A DNA stretch of 64,000 nucleotides from Larix kaempferi. Its lineage: Eukaryota; Streptophyta; Pinopsida; Pinales; Pinaceae. This document shows positions 19,434 to 31,220 of this stretch, piece after piece. The stretch lies in NCBI GenBank assembly GCA_027924585.1, contig BSBM01000779.1:14411001-14475000 (forward strand). The letters are read 5' to 3'. How positions within the stretch are numbered: the stretch's first letter is position 1; the number at the start of each line of letters is the position of its first letter. Below the pieces are notes generated by a model, which had not been told where the DNA came from, did no database searches, and was given only the letters and a program-made list of their open reading frames with translations. The position numbers were made by a program, and so were the translations under genes.

Positions 19434-22154
19434 TTACTTGTGGCTCGCCCTCGAGCCACTCGCACTAGCGTGCGGTCGCTTTACTTGTGCATCTGCTTTT
19501 GCTTGGGTCTCCGCGAATGTTTTCTTCCACTGCGCAATAGCGGAGTCCATTTCATCGACACACTCCACAGCTGTCTGCACTGTTTCTGCAGTGGCTTCTT
19601 CTTTAGTTGTGACATCAATCACCTATTGAGATTCTGCAATTTCTTTGATCTTTGCCTCGATCTAGGCAGCAAGGTTAGCATACTCATCCATAAATGGCTG
19701 AATGCTGTTGGTGAGTTTAGCATCTTCATTTTTGAGCTTGTGCAGTTGCTGTTGGATTCTGGGCACTTCACTCATTTTCCTCATTTTTGCTAAGCCTTCT
19801 AAGGCCTTAGCTTCTTCGGTCAGAACAGTTAGGGACTGTTCTGCAGCTTGTACCTGTTCAAAAAGACCAACTTTGAAAGGGAGCGTCTCAAGCTCCGTCC
19901 AAGCCCCCATAGCTTGGTTCATCAGGTTCTCGGCTTCACCTGCTCTGCTCTTCAGTTGTGTAGAAGTTCTGCGCAGCGCTTCAAATTGTTCCTGGATATC
20001 ATCTGTAAAATGCGCTGCAACACGAGCTTCTAACTCTGCGATCTGCGTTCTATGGTCTTCAGCCATAGCAACTATTTCGTGCTCCAGGGTTTTCACCCTT
20101 CCTCCAATAATTTGAACTTTCTCAACCAGAGGAAGGTTTGGTTGAATCTCGCAGGCTGGCAACTCCTAGGCAATTTCATCAACTGCGTTCCTTATGCCAA
20201 TGTCTTGTGCTTCATAAAGTGCGAGCTTTTCAGAGATATTCTTGTAGCCTGCCTTCAGCTCTATCTCCTGTGATTGTAGTCTTTGGTTTGCATGGAAGGT
20301 AGAGAGCTCTCTAGCTCTCAACTCAACAGAAACTTTCTCGTGCACTAGCTATAGAGTCTCTATAGGAATTAAAGACAAATTTATTTCAACGGGCCCAACT
20401 GCGCTTACCTGTAGTGCAGCTAGCGGATCCGGAAGTGTCATGCTTATAGGCGGAATGTGCACAACAGTATGCCTTTCTGCAAGTACTTCAACTCGCTCGG
20501 TACTTGTAGCTACTTGTGGCGTCTGCGAAGTAGATGCTGGCGCATGGGTCTGCGCAACTCTTCCTGCGAGACCTTTTAATTCCACAAACTGCAGGTCTAG
20601 AGAACTTCTGATGTGAGCGTGCGCGGTCCGCAGCTCATGAAATTGCTCTTTCAGATACTGGTCGATCCCCGAGGGAATGGCCTCAAAGGGATGCGACACC
20701 TTTTGTTTCTTGGTCGCCGGTTCTGTCGAACCTTCATCACTTCTTTGTTCGGGGGCTTCCTTTCCCTTATCCTTCTCTTGCGAAGCGGCGAGTGGCATCG
20801 CGGATGCGATTTCGGCGGCCTCCCTCCATTCATCCGACCAAGACTTGATAGTTTCTTCAACATCCTTGGTGGTCATCCTGTAAAGGACTACGGCCCATTC
20901 CTCTTGAATGCTGCAGGGGCGGAGGTAAAGTTGATGCAAGTCGGTAGTAAAGGCCAACTTTCCTTCATATATTTTTGCTGTCTCCTCGCTCAACCTTGGC
21001 ATTTCCTGAATGGTATCTCTGAGGAGATGGTAGCATTCACAAAATACAGCATGGTTCATCTTGTGCTTCGCGGGATTAGCAGACTCCCAAAGGTTAACAT
21101 AGCGTATTCCGGAAACCTCTCCTGCGCGGCGTGGAAGGAACTGAGTGTTCGGGGGCTCCTTCCACCCGGCGAGAGCGCATAAAATTAAAAGCCAAGAAAA
21201 ATGGAACAACTGACCGGGGGTGTCTTGGACGTTCCGGCAGTCTTCCAAGAAAGAATTGAGGAGGAAGAGGGACCAGTTGTACTGTTCTCCCTCCGCAGCT
21301 GCGATGGCGAGCTCCACGACAGCTCCAGTAACTTCCTTCGGTCTGCACTTTGTGAGAAGTCTGCCTGCAAGAAGACTTCGTGTAAATCTAAGTGCTTTGT
21401 CTTCTACTATAGTGAGGTCATAAGCTTGACCTCCTCTTGTTAAGTTGTATTTCTGCACCAGCTGTGCAGCCAATTTTCTATCCTTGTCTTTTCCCACAAA
21501 ATGAATATTGGGATCCTTACCAGCCTTAGATAGGCCGGTGATGCGATGAATCAAATCAACGTTTAAATCGATTGGCCTCCCCAGCCAAAGGTAACCTCCA
21601 TGAACACAGGATAGCAGTGTCTTAACAACTGCATTGACTTTGTTGCTATGCCCGAAGTGCAGTAGCTTCAACAATTTCAACAAGCCCGGCTTCTCCAAGT
21701 TTGCTGCAAATCCCTTTGGGATGAATTCATCAACCTTTCTGGTGGGATTATGAACTACCGTCAGATATCGATCTGGCGTGAACTGAGGATACATTTTATA
21801 GTCTCCCAGGTTGAAATCAGAGAACTTGACCAGTGGAAGGTGTCCAAGCAGGGACCCTTCTTGTCGCACGCCAGCCGGTAGTGGAGGTAACAGAATCGGA
21901 TACTTTGCATTCTTCGGGATATGTACCTCTAGCGCATCATCTGGACGCGGCAGAATATAATTCACCATGGTGGCCAACGGCTCTGGAACGGGCTCTTATG
22001 GCTGTTGTTGAGATGCTCTCGTTCCCGGAGATTGTCTGGGATCATTATAACCACGGTGTACGTAAGTCGAGGCCGTCACCAAAGTATTCATGCCGAAATC
22101 TAAGCCTCGGCACAGGAATTGACGAACAACTTCTTCAGTTGACAGGTTCTCCAT
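19434..22154 (-). pseudogene. Gypsy-B accessory ORF, ~906 residues, coiled-coil protein
   Basis: A single frame runs from an ATG at 22154 (MENLSTEEVV) to the stop at 19434, 12 nt before the 3' LTR. It is broken by a TAA near 21996 and TAGs near 20349, 20164, 19662 and 19624. After the first stop the frame resumes at MVNYILPRPDD (ATG at 21968). The N-terminal 400 residues look globular, with FGHSNKVNAVVKTLL, DLIHRITGLS and a Trp/Leu-rich block near 300-350. The middle is low-complexity and basic (ATKKQKVSHP). The last 270 residues are heptad-rich and strongly coiled-coil. The ITGLS-type segment resembles plant retrotransposon accessory and PMD-like proteins, but I do not assign a function. Confidence 0.75.
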
Positions 22155-22329
22155 CGCGAACCGGTATAGGAAACAAGAACTTGGACAGAAAAATGGCGGA
22201 ACAACGTAGGATATGGACGCTGAAAACAAAGGGAACACTCTGCACAACTCGGCTCTGAAAACAATAACTTAGATTCTCAAACAAGACTATGCACTTTGAT
22301 AAAAGTAACCCGAAAATATACAAGTGTGG

Positions 22330-22342
22330 GGTATTTATAGCC
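22330..22342 (-). promoter_or_regulatory. TATA box upstream of the Gypsy-B accessory ORF
   Basis: The minus strand reads GGCTATAAATACC, a near-ideal plant TATA box. Transcription would start near 22305, giving a 5' UTR of about 150 nt before the ATG at 22154. It lies in the 760-bp spacer between integrase (stop at 22917) and the accessory ORF, where no other coding signal is seen. It suggests a separate subgenomic transcript. Confidence 0.5.
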
Positions 22343-22916
22343 AAAGGTGATAGTAAATGCGGCCAAGTGGGGTTACTAGCTGTAGGCTCCTATGCATGAG
22401 TTGACAACCCCGCTATCCCCCTCGCCTCTGCGGTGCATTTATTGTGATGGACGGGCTCTGACAGCCTTCCGGGAGAAGCTAAAGCTTTCGACGCATAAGT
22501 TAAATGCAAATATTACAAAGATCAAGCCGAATCTGTCAGAGCGGATATACTTAAATGGCGGGCTTATCCTTCATTTATTCTCAGACGCGGCTACATAACT
22601 GCTGTAATTCAAATTTTTTGGCGGGTCATTTCAGCTTAGGTAACTGTGCATATAGATGGGTCCACACCGAGAACTCCTCAAGCGGCAAATTGACACAGGG
22701 AACTCCGCAAGAGTGACGGTTCAACGACCCGGGGAAAACTTCGCAAGAGCGCAAATATAGGCTCGCTCAACACAAATTTTATTCGACATGCGTGGATGTT
22801 TCAAGGAACTGCGCGGGAAGCCGAAAACTGAAAGTGTCTCGCAACTTCCGTGTAGACTGTGACAATGCGATGTCTCTTTCAACTACACCGAACATCTGCA
22901 CTTCTTTAGCAATATA

Positions 22917-24239
22917 TTAAGTCGACAGGGAGGAGTGGCTCTTGCGATAAAGCTTGAGCCGACTCCCATTGATCATTGTAGGTAGCAATTCTCCATTAAG
23001 CTTCGCAAGCTGAACTGCTCCTTCTTCTGTTATCTTTGTCACCCGGAAAGGGCCTAACCAATGTACACAAAACTTTCCTGGAAACTTGATGAATTTACTA
23101 TCATAGAGGAGTACCAAGTCTCCTTCTTCAAAGTGTTTATTCTTAATGTGCCTGTCATGCCAAGCTTTCTGTCTTTCCTTCTGTACCTGTTGATGGAATC
23201 CGGCTAAAAGTCTGTCTTCTTGTAAGGCAAGCAATTGTGAAAGTCTTTCACTCATGGTATCAGTATCTGCCATCTCTGTAATTTGCGCAATTCTGAGACT
23301 GGGAACAATGTATCCCATGGGCATAACTGCTTCTTGTCCGTACACCAGACTGAAAGGTGTGTGACCTATTAGTTTCTTGCATGTGGTTATGTAAGCCCAT
23401 AATATAGCTGTGACTCTAAGGTCCCAATCATCTCTTTGTTGATTACAGATCTTTGTCAGGGCATTCTCAAGAATTTTATTGAATGCCTCCATCGTACCAT
23501 TAGCTTGAGGGTGGTAGGGTGTACTCTTATGGTGACTAATTTGGAATTCTTCAGTAAGGGCATCTATAGTCTCATTGAGGAAATGTGTACCCTGATCACT
23601 CATGAGAATCACTGGACATCCAAACCTAGTGATAATGTTCTAAAAAATGAACTGCATGGCAGTGGCAGCGTCGTAGTTCTTAACTGGCTTCGCCTCAGCC
23701 CATCTGGTGAGGTATTCAGTAGCTGTAATGATGTATCTCGTGCCAGTTCTTTTTCCTGGTGGGTTGATAGGTCCTACAAAATCTATGGCCCATTTATCAA
23801 AAGCACGCAGTGTTATCTAGGGTCTTAGTGGCATTTCATCTCTCCTTGAGGGTTTTCCTATTCGCTGGCACACATCGCAACATTTGCAGAATTCCTTAGT
23901 ATCCTTGTGCAATGTCGGCCACCAAAGACCTGCGGCTAAGATCTTCTACGCATTCGGCTTTCCTGCGAAATGGCCTCCTGCGGTACCTGAGTGCGCTTCT
24001 GCGATGATAGAGTTTTTTTCATGCGGTAAGATACATCTGTGCAAGACTTCGTCGGGGCCCAGCTTATAGAGCTGGCCTGCTATCAAAGTGAAGTCTGCAG
24101 CTCTGACAACAAGTTGCTTCTTATGCTGGATTGTAAACTCAGCCGGCGCTTTCCCGGTAGTGAGAAACTCAAGAATATCGGAATAATATTCATCTGCTGC
24201 TTGAATAGAAAACAACTGCGCATCAGGCAGATTGTCCTC
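22917..24239 (-). pseudogene. Integrase, Gypsy-B
   Basis: The zinc-binding segment runs near 24000-23870 (HSGTAGGHFAG, then CKCCDVCQRIGKP). The core follows, with Asp in KWAIDFVGPINPPGK, Asp in [13 protein letters not shown] and Glu in [13 protein letters not shown]. The C-terminal module has [14 protein letters not shown] and [16 protein letters not shown]. All three catalytic acids are present. TAG stops near 23945, 23819 and 23641 break the frame. No chromodomain follows the C-terminal module. Confidence 0.85.
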
Positions 24240-25862
24240 CAGACTTGTAGGTTCCTCTCCTGACTCTATCCTAGATAAATGGTCAGGTCCTGCATTCAAT
24301 CTGCCTGGCTTTACAATAACCTCAAAATCATACTCTTGGAAGAGCAGTAGCCATCTGCAAATTCTTCCCCCTAACACTGGCTTATTGACCAAGTTTTTCA
24401 AAGCAGAATGGTCAGTATACATTTTAAAATGTGCGCCCAAAAGGTAGTGCCTGAATTTCTGTAGGGCATACACCATAGCTAGTCCTTCTCTTTCTGTAGT
24501 GGTGTAGTTCTTCTCGGCTGTGGATAGCTTTCTGCTGGAGTAAGCAATCGGGTGGTCAATACCTCCTTCTCCCGGTTGTGTAAGCATGACCCCCAATGCT
24601 ATGGAAGAAGCATCGACATGAACATGAAAGGGTTTTCTCTAGTCTGGGAAAACTAGAATTGGCGCAGTGATCATCTTTTCTTTAAGTGTATCCAAGCTCT
24701 GTTGGCATTCTTCTGTCCATTGGAACTTCGAATCCTTTTTCAGCAATCTTTCCATAGGTGCTGTGATCTTTGCATATCCTTTGATAAATTTTCTGTAGTA
24801 TCCTGTATGTCCCAATGTAGTGTGCAATTGTTTGACTGAGTTGGGCGCAGGTAAATTAGCAATGATGGCAACCTTCGCAGGATCCATCAGGAGTCCTTGT
24901 CTGCATACAATATGACCCAACAAAATACCAAAAGGAGCACAGAAGATACATTTTTTCAAGTTAAGGGAAATCTGATGCTGTCTACATTTTTCTAACATCA
25001 TGCGCAGATTCCCTATATGATTCTTTAATAAACCAAATACAGTCCAGTCATCAAAATAGACTTCTAAAAACTTGTGGATGAATTCTTTAAAAACAGCAAC
25101 AACGACTCTAGAGAAGATAGCAGGTGCGTTTTTAAGACCAAAGGGCATTACCGTGTACTGGAATGAGCCCCATTCAGTCGCAAAAGTAGTCTTATGGCAG
25201 TCGTCTGGATGGATTCTGATCTGATGGTATCCCGAAAAGCCATCAGTGAAGGAGTAAGCCTCTTGTCCTCCAACATTATCAAGCACTTCGTCTGTAAAAG
25301 GAGTGGGAAATGGATCATGCGCTGATGCATCATTGAGTTTGCGCAAGTCCACACAGATTCTTATTTCACCTTTTGTCTTTTTCTCTTGTACAACCATAGG
25401 ACTAATCCAATCGCTTTCCTCTACTGGCTCAATAATACCTGCTGCGAGCATTTTATCAATTTCTTCTTTAACTTTTTCTTTATATCGCGGATTCAATCTG
25501 TACAGGCGCTGTTTTACTGGCTTGGCGTCTGCTTTCAGAGATACGCGCATCACTCCTAAGTCTCCTAGGATGCCTTTCATTTCTATGAACTTGGTAGGAA
25601 AGATATCTTGGTAGTCACGTAATAAATCTGAAATATGCCCAACAGTTTCATCATCCCAATAATCTCCTATAGAAGCAAACTTGGGTTCGGCTTCTGTACC
25701 AATGTTAATCTTTTTGAGCTTGATGTGTTCTGTAATGGCAGGGATATCAAGCTGAGGACCTTCAACATTGCGCGTCCCTTCTAATTCTGGAATATTGATG
25801 TTGCGAGGATCATCGTCCTCTTCTCCAGTGGTGAAATTATAACATTCCAGGGCATGTTCTAT
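24240..25862 (-). pseudogene. Reverse transcriptase and RNase H, Gypsy-B
   Basis: RT: PVKQRLYRLNPRYKEKVKEE, then ISPMVVQEKK, then RICVDLRKLND, then SFTDGFSGYHQI, then catalytic VYFDDWTVFG near 25055. RNase H: FHVHVDASSIALGVMLTQ, then YTTTEREGLAMVYALQKF, then YTDHSALKNL, then GPDHLSR near 24280. Only one stop falls inside (TAG at 24639, between RT and RNase H). Otherwise catalytic residues look intact. The domain sits in one frame with protease upstream. Confidence 0.88.
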
Positions 25863-25871
25863 CTAGACAGC

Positions 25872-27029
25872 CTAATCTGGTTGGGAATATTCTGGTAATG
25901 GACATTGTTCAAATACCTTCTTTTTAATACATTTTAAAGCGTGGTCAATGCTTGGATGTTCTGACTCAAAGCTGAAGGTAAGTTGAAAACTTTCTATCAT
26001 AAGAGGCCAACTGATAGTGCCTCTGCGCAATTCTGTTTCAGTGTACCAGTTCCTTGGAACTGTATCCAATGTGTGGATGAATAGGTGAACCCACTCATCT
26101 TCTGGAATACCTGACCATTGCTGATTACATGCTTCAACATAAGACCTGGGGTCACTCTGTCCCTCATATTTGCGTAACACTTCTGCTGTGGTGTCCTGAA
26201 ATCTACGCAGTATCAATCTGCGACAGTCTTTCCATGTGTGAATATTCTCTTTATGCGCACCCCACCATCTTGCGGGTGTAGCGCACAGTGCTACATCCAG
26301 TGCCTGTATGCGCTGCTGTTCTGGAAGCTGTTGTTCATATGCATGTATGAATTCGCTTACGTCAGTTAAACCATAAAAAATTGGAGTGTCAGTCAATTCT
26401 GTGCCAATCCATCGAATGGATTTAGTCATCATGGTGCAACGTCTTGCAAAAACCTCATGTAAACGATTCTGCCAGTTTTCCAATCCTACATCTGAGTCTG
26501 ATGCGCACGAGCTATCGCATCGCCAGCTGATATGGCTTTCTGCTGTGGGATTGACATAGTCACTCTGACTAGCAGTCATCTGATACAAACTTTCCATGTG
26601 GCGTGCTTCTTCTTCTTCCCGAATGGGTTCTGTATACCTTGGTCCTTGAATAGGATCAAGCGGTGGAATGACCCTAATCTGGTCATCCTCAAAGGTCATA
26701 TGTCTTTTCTTCAAATTAATGACAGCCAAATTATCAAATGCCCAGTCTATGCCTAAAAGTGCTGGGTAAGGTCTACTATCAGCCATAATTTTGATTACTT
26801 CAAAGTCTGCAGAACTTCTTACTCCCTCGATATCAATAGGTACATTGGGTAATATGCCCAATGGAGAGACTCGTTGCTGATTCGCGAGTCTTAGCTGGAT
26901 GGGGGATCTTGTAAGTTGAGGGCTTCCCATCTGTTCCCATGTCTGCATGGTGAGAACATTAACTTCTGAGCCCAGATCTAAAATGACTTTGTCCATTTCA
27001 AATGCGCCAATCTGCGCTGTGAGCCTCAT
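25872..27029 (-). CDS. Protease plus second gag-like domain, Gypsy-B
   Basis: A 385-residue open segment of the polyprotein. Residues about 1-110 are a retropepsin with active site ILDLGSEVNVL and the C-terminal ALLGIDWAF motif; the family form D-L-G replaces D-S/T-G. Residues about 200-370 look like a second capsid-type gag domain (IFYGLTDVSEFIHAYEQQLP, then ALDVALCATPARWWGAHK, then WKDCRRLILRRF, then RSYVEACNQQW). This is an unusual place for a gag fold, between protease and RT. Two TAGs at the C-terminal end cut it from RT. Confidence 0.75.
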   Translation of the reverse strand: MRLTAQIGAFEMDKVILDLGSEVNVLTMQTWEQMGSPQLTRSPIQLRLANQQRVSPLGILPNVPIDIEGVRSSADFEVIKIMADSRPYPALLGIDWAFDNLAVINLKKRHMTFEDDQIRVIPPLDPIQGPRYTEPIREEEEARHMESLYQMTASQSDYVNPTAESHISWRCDSSCASDSDVGLENWQNRLHEVFARRCTMMTKSIRWIGTELTDTPIFYGLTDVSEFIHAYEQQLPEQQRIQALDVALCATPARWWGAHKENIHTWKDCRRLILRRFQDTTAEVLRKYEGQSDPRSYVEACNQQWSGIPEDEWVHLFIHTLDTVPRNWYTETELRRGTISWPLMIESFQLTFSFESEHPSIDHALKCIKKKVFEQCPLPEYSQPD

Positions 27030-27059
27030 CTCTTTTCCAGTTCTAGTGTGACTTCCAAT

Positions 27060-28157
27060 CTAGTGAACATCACGCTGCAGTGTGTTCGTCGAAGCAGATT
27101 GTTGACATTTATCCAATAGGTGTTGAAGTTCCATAGTTTCTTTTTCATTGCGTAACAACTTTAAGCAGTTCCTCAGAAAAGTATGGACACTACCTAGTGC
27201 ATCCTCTTCATCAGGCCTTCCGGATGTAGTGGCCTGTTCTTGTACCAAGTTGTCTTGTCTTAGCACTTGCGATCTAATATCATTATGCGGAATTGCGATA
27301 GAACTTGAAGCTCTCGGATATGAGAAATACTCTTGAGCTTGCTTGAATGCTTCTTTTTGCTTCTACAGGTTAAGTGGGGCTGGTTTAATATTAGCGCGGT
27401 GCACCCATTGCATCGCTTGCTTTCCAGTTCCCATCTCTGGCGCACCAGTGGTTGCTCCACTGCGCGTCACTATATTAATTGTAGGGTCTGGTTCTCTTTT
27501 TTCTGCTCCAATCAACTGAATATTCTGATTGACCTGTGGTGTCTTTGCTTGCATCTTAGCCATCAACTGAGGGCATTCTTCAATGGCATGATCATAAGAT
27601 TTACAGTATCTGCAGATGGTTGTAGGATTTTGGCAATCCCTTGCAAAATGACCTCATGTTCCACAATTATAACAAGTGATCTGTCCTCTTCCGCGGCCAA
27701 AATTTGTTGCGCGTCCGCGGCCCCTATAATTTCCTACTCGGCCGTCGCGAGTTTGGTCATACTGTGGACCTGCTGTGGGTCCTTGTGTCTCTGATTGTAC
27801 TCTATAAACATCATGATTTCTTTCTATCATAAGATCATATGCTCTACAATTGTTCTCATCATGGCCTATTGATTTACAGAAATTACAATATAGATTCTTT
27901 GGAGTTTGTACATATTTCTGAAGTAAGTGACATTCTTGTGGTCTATGACCTCTAGTTCTACAGATTTCGCACCAAGGCCCCTATGCCTGTGGTAAAGGGT
28001 TAGGTGCTCCAGTTGCAATATACTCTATGAAAACGAGACAATGGTCCTTTGAATGACCTTGCACTCTACATTTTGTACACCAAATTTCTTCCTTAACATC
28101 CTTGCCTTTCTTAATATCGTGCACTTGCAAGGTTAAGTTTGCTAATTGGTTCTGCAA
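27060..28157 (-). pseudogene. Nucleocapsid with five zinc knuckles, Gypsy-B
   Basis: Five CCHC-like knuckles lie in series on the minus strand between about 28090 and 27555: CTKCRVQGHSKDHC, CEICRTRGHRPQEC, CNFCKSIGHDENNC, CYNC..GHFARDC (interrupted by TGA) and CRYCKSYDHAIEEC. An RG-rich basic linker separates the third and fourth. Stops: TAG near 28156, TAG near 27981, TGA near 27651, TAG near 27364 and TAG near 27061. The region packages element RNA. Most gypsy elements carry one or two knuckles. Confidence 0.8.
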
Positions 28158-28603
28158 CTATGCAACATCGTTGCTTGTTCCAGCAATTGGTGAAGCTTCT
28201 AGTTTCATTGCCATCTCTAGAGCTTGTTCCTGAGTATTGAGATTCTGTTGCATAAGAGGAAGTCTAATGTGTGGGAGTAGCGCAGCAATGAACCATTCCT
28301 TATGCTGCTGTGGTGCAAACTCAAAGCTTACTTGATCTATCAAGGCTTTGAACTTCTGTTCAAAGTCCCATATTGATTCTGTAGGTAACTGTTTGATGTC
28401 TTTGAGCTCTGTTATACATTGTGATTCTGATTTAGGTTTCTTAAATTCTCTAATCATAGCATTTCTTACATCAGCAAGCGTCCTATTCTGTGCTGCTGAG
28501 TATTTCATGAACCAAGTTAAGGCTCTTTCCCTTAGTGTGGTTGCTAACTGAACCAGTTTAACAGCATCATCATTAATTTGCTTAATTGTCCAAATGGATT
28601 CAC
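28158..28603 (-). CDS. Gag capsid, C-terminal part, Gypsy-B
   Basis: Open frame from the Tat/Ogre insertion point down to the TAG at 28158. It holds the Retrotrans_gag core (MIREFKKPKSESQCITELKD, then LPTESIWDFEQKFKALIDQV). It is in frame with 44602-44211 once the insertion and one target copy are removed, so the gag frame was intact at this point before the insertion. Confidence 0.85.
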
Positions 28604-28608
28604 ATAGG
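28604..28608. repeat. Tat/Ogre target-site duplication, left copy (ATAGG)
   Basis: ATAGG immediately before the LTR start TGTTAAC; repeated at 44206-44210 immediately after the other LTR end CCAACA. Confidence 0.92.
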
Positions 28609-29331
28609 TGTTAACACCTAAAAAGTGCTCACTAGCTCATTCCCTTATTCACATGACCCATTTGTCCACTTTTCCACCATCTGAACCTCTGAAACCAACA
28701 AAAGCTCACCAAAAGACCTTAGTACACCCCTTTTTCCATTAAAAAAGATTATTTTTCCTGAAAAGCATAAAAAACCCTCAAAAAGGGTCCAAATTCCCAA
28801 AAATATTAAAAAGGGAATTAAAATATTAATTTTATTCAAAAAAGGAAAAAGGAGGGAAAAGTACCTAAACCATGTTGGTTAATACCATTTGGTTTCCACA
28901 AAACCACAAATGGTATTCCCCACCACCAAAACCTATAAAAAGGTGGTAGGGGCTCCTCATTTCCCATCCATCCATTATCTCATCCTTATGCTGCTGAAAT
29001 CTCCCTTGAGCATTTTAGCCATTGAAGCAACCTTGGAGAAGGAGACCTCTTGGAGCTTGGAGCTACTCATCTTGGGAGTTGCTCAACATCAACCTTCACC
29101 ATTGAAGGTATTATCGCAAGCACTTGCTTGCCCCCATTTTTCAATACAAATTCATTCTTTAATATTTTCTTGTTCTTGTTTTTTAAATGTTTACATTATT
29201 TGCTTAGATTCTTGCATAGATCCATGATTAGTTTTGTTTAGTTTAATTAGTTGTTTATTTCTATTTGAAACTGCTGCTACTAGTTAGCAGGTGCCCATAG
29301 CACTAAGCCTGGTTGCAAAATCGGGCCAACA
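28609..29331 (+). repeat. Tat/Ogre 5' LTR
   Basis: TGTTAACACC...GGGCCAACA. A TATA box (TATAAAAA) at 28934-28941 sits inside a CCACC...GGTGG inverted pair. A 112-aa frame (28889-29227) is preserved in both LTRs but has no recognisable domain, so it is not called as a gene. Confidence 0.95.
28934..28941 (+). promoter_or_regulatory. TATA box of the Tat/Ogre LTR promoter
   Basis: TATAAAAA, conserved at 43808-43815 in the other LTR. Transcription would start near 28965, leaving about 365 bp of R/U5. Confidence 0.6.
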
Positions 29332-29336
29332 GTTTT

Positions 29337-29349
29337 TGGCGACTCCGCT
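29337..29349 (+). promoter_or_regulatory. Primer-binding site, Tat/Ogre
   Basis: TGGCGACTCCGCT begins five bases after the LTR. The TGG start pairs with a tRNA 3' CCA. The sequence is the form I know from Ogre/Tat elements; which tRNA it matches was not checked. Confidence 0.75.
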
Positions 29350-29534
29350 TGGTTTTGAACAATAGATCTCTAGTTTTGCTTTTAATCTTAGTTTTTTATT
29401 AGTTTTTAACCTTTAGATCCATAGATGTGCCATCTTAGACAACAGATCCATTGCTGTTCTATGTTTTGGCCTCATCTATTGCCATTAACAGCCCGGAATT
29501 CTCAATTTTTGGGTTCGTTTTTCGGCTTCCGTGC

Positions 29535-29870
29535 ACGGCTTTCGCCTCGCGGTTTTTAGCCTGACAGTCGCGCGGTCCATCGCGGCTTTTGGACCTTTTT
29601 CCGCGCGGTTCACCGCGGCTTTTGGCCTTTTTTCCGCGCGGTTCACCGCGGCTTTGCTACCGATTTCCGCGCTGCACATCGCGGCATCGCGGTCATTTAC
29701 CGCGCTGCACATCGCGACTGCACGGCCCTTTTCCGTGAGGTACACCGCAACTTCGCGGCCTATTTGCGCGCTACACACCGCGGGTTCGCGGACATTTTCC
29801 GCGCGGTCCATCGCGACTGTGCAACTGAAACCCGCGCGGTCCATCGCGGCTTTTCTGTCAAAATTTGCGC
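29535..29870 (+). repeat. GC-rich tandem motif in the Tat/Ogre leader
   Basis: About nine diverged copies of a 30-40 bp unit built on CGCGCGGTCCATCGCGGC-TTTT, in otherwise AT-rich leader. The same core (CATCGCGGCTTTT) recurs at 40650-40862. Long ORFs on both strands here are by-products of the periodic GC-rich sequence. Confidence 0.75.
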
Positions 29871-31220
29871 TGCTGATTTTTTCATTCGGCCATTCCGATT
29901 TTAAAAATTAATTTTTACTGTACTTCCTGCCCACATAGCACCTTTTATACAGTATTAAATTCTGCATATTTTACAGCCTTGAATTTTTTTTTTAAATGCA
30001 TATCTAGAAGTCTTTTTAAAAATTTTCAGGAAAGTGAAAGAAGGACTTATTTTTGCATTTTTATCTAGATTAAAATTTTTCCTGCTTACTTCTTTAAAAT
30101 CTTGCCCTTAGCAATTTCCTTGGAAAAAGAAATCCATTTATTTCTTTTAAAGAAGTCTATTATTTGCTTTCAGAATTCAAAAGATTCTTTGTTTTTTGAG
30201 TTGATATTTGCAAAGCAATTTAATTTCCATTTATTTGAAAAAGTCATAAATATTTGTTTTTTTATTTTCAAAAGCTCCTTTGTTTTATGAAAATTTCCTA
30301 TAAAGCATTTACCTTTTTTCAAGTTCAGTTTCAATACCTCACGTGCACTCACTCGATCACTTAATTGAACTAAGCCTTAAAACGTACCCTAATTTCAACA
30401 CACTTTTAACCCCACTTGGGGAACACTAAAAGAACTTTTGTAGCTAGGTAGTATTAGGGGGATAGGTGTTCCAATAACACCCCTCAGTTATTACATCTGA
30501 GACATAGAAGTTGTCCAATTAGGGAGCTAAAATCTCTTAGTACTTTTTGGCGCGGTCACAACTGGTTTGTGGGAAGGGCTCTCCCCTAGGAGGGTTGAAG
30601 TCGCGAGGATGGTTCTGGAAGCCTGAGTGGAATACCGAAATCCATTCAGTAACCGAAGGGCTACCATTCACAGTTCTCGGGATATCCCTGTATTGGGATA
30701 TTGCGATCAAAGGACCAAACGGCAGATTTACCTTTTCTCGACGCGTCATGAACGGAGTATCCTAGTAGCTTGTCTTTAGGATTTATTACCCGGTGTCCCT
30801 CCCGGTAGGGGGATATCTAGCCGTTGTCTCAACACTCATATTTTCTGACTTGGATTTCATCACCTTGCAGAGGATATCATTTGTTTGAGTCACAATACTT
30901 TTAGTTAGGTGTTTGCATGATTCAACCCACCTTTGGTCTAGTTACACCTATTTTTTCTAGAAGCCGTTTTGCATGTTGGTACTCTAACCATTTGTTGCAT
31001 TCCTCCACTTATTGTAGCACAGCTGCTAGAATAAGTGCCTTTTTTGAGGTTGATTTTTTTGACCTGAGAGCCTTCTTTTTCACTCCCCTTCTTGCACCCT
31101 TGGTTGCATTAGGGTTTTGAGTCTTTTTTAGATATATCACCACCTGATACTTAAACAAATTTTTACACAAAAAACTTAATTCTCACCATTGAGAATTTTA
31201 GACGCTCTCGTTGTCTACAG
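29871..31220 (+). other. Tat/Ogre leader, no gene seen
   Basis: AT-rich to 30480, then a better-conserved, more GC-balanced stretch at about 30530-30850. No frame over 75 codons is convincing, so the extra upstream ORF1 of classical Ogre elements is not evident. The stretch ends at a pyrimidine-rich splice-acceptor-like TTGTCTACAG at 31211-31220. Confidence 0.5.

Noticed and set aside
19434-22154. Gypsy-B accessory ORF as an envelope gene
   Set aside because: Position fits, but no signal peptide, fusion segment or membrane anchor is visible; the protein is coiled-coil and soluble in character.
28889-29227. 112-aa ORF conserved in both Tat/Ogre LTRs
   Set aside because: The LTRs are almost identical by descent, so conservation of the frame carries no information. 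No domain is visible.
29485-29911. Long ORFs on both strands through the GC-rich leader repeats
   Set aside because: Stop-free periodic GC-rich sequence explains both; the proteins are simple repeats.
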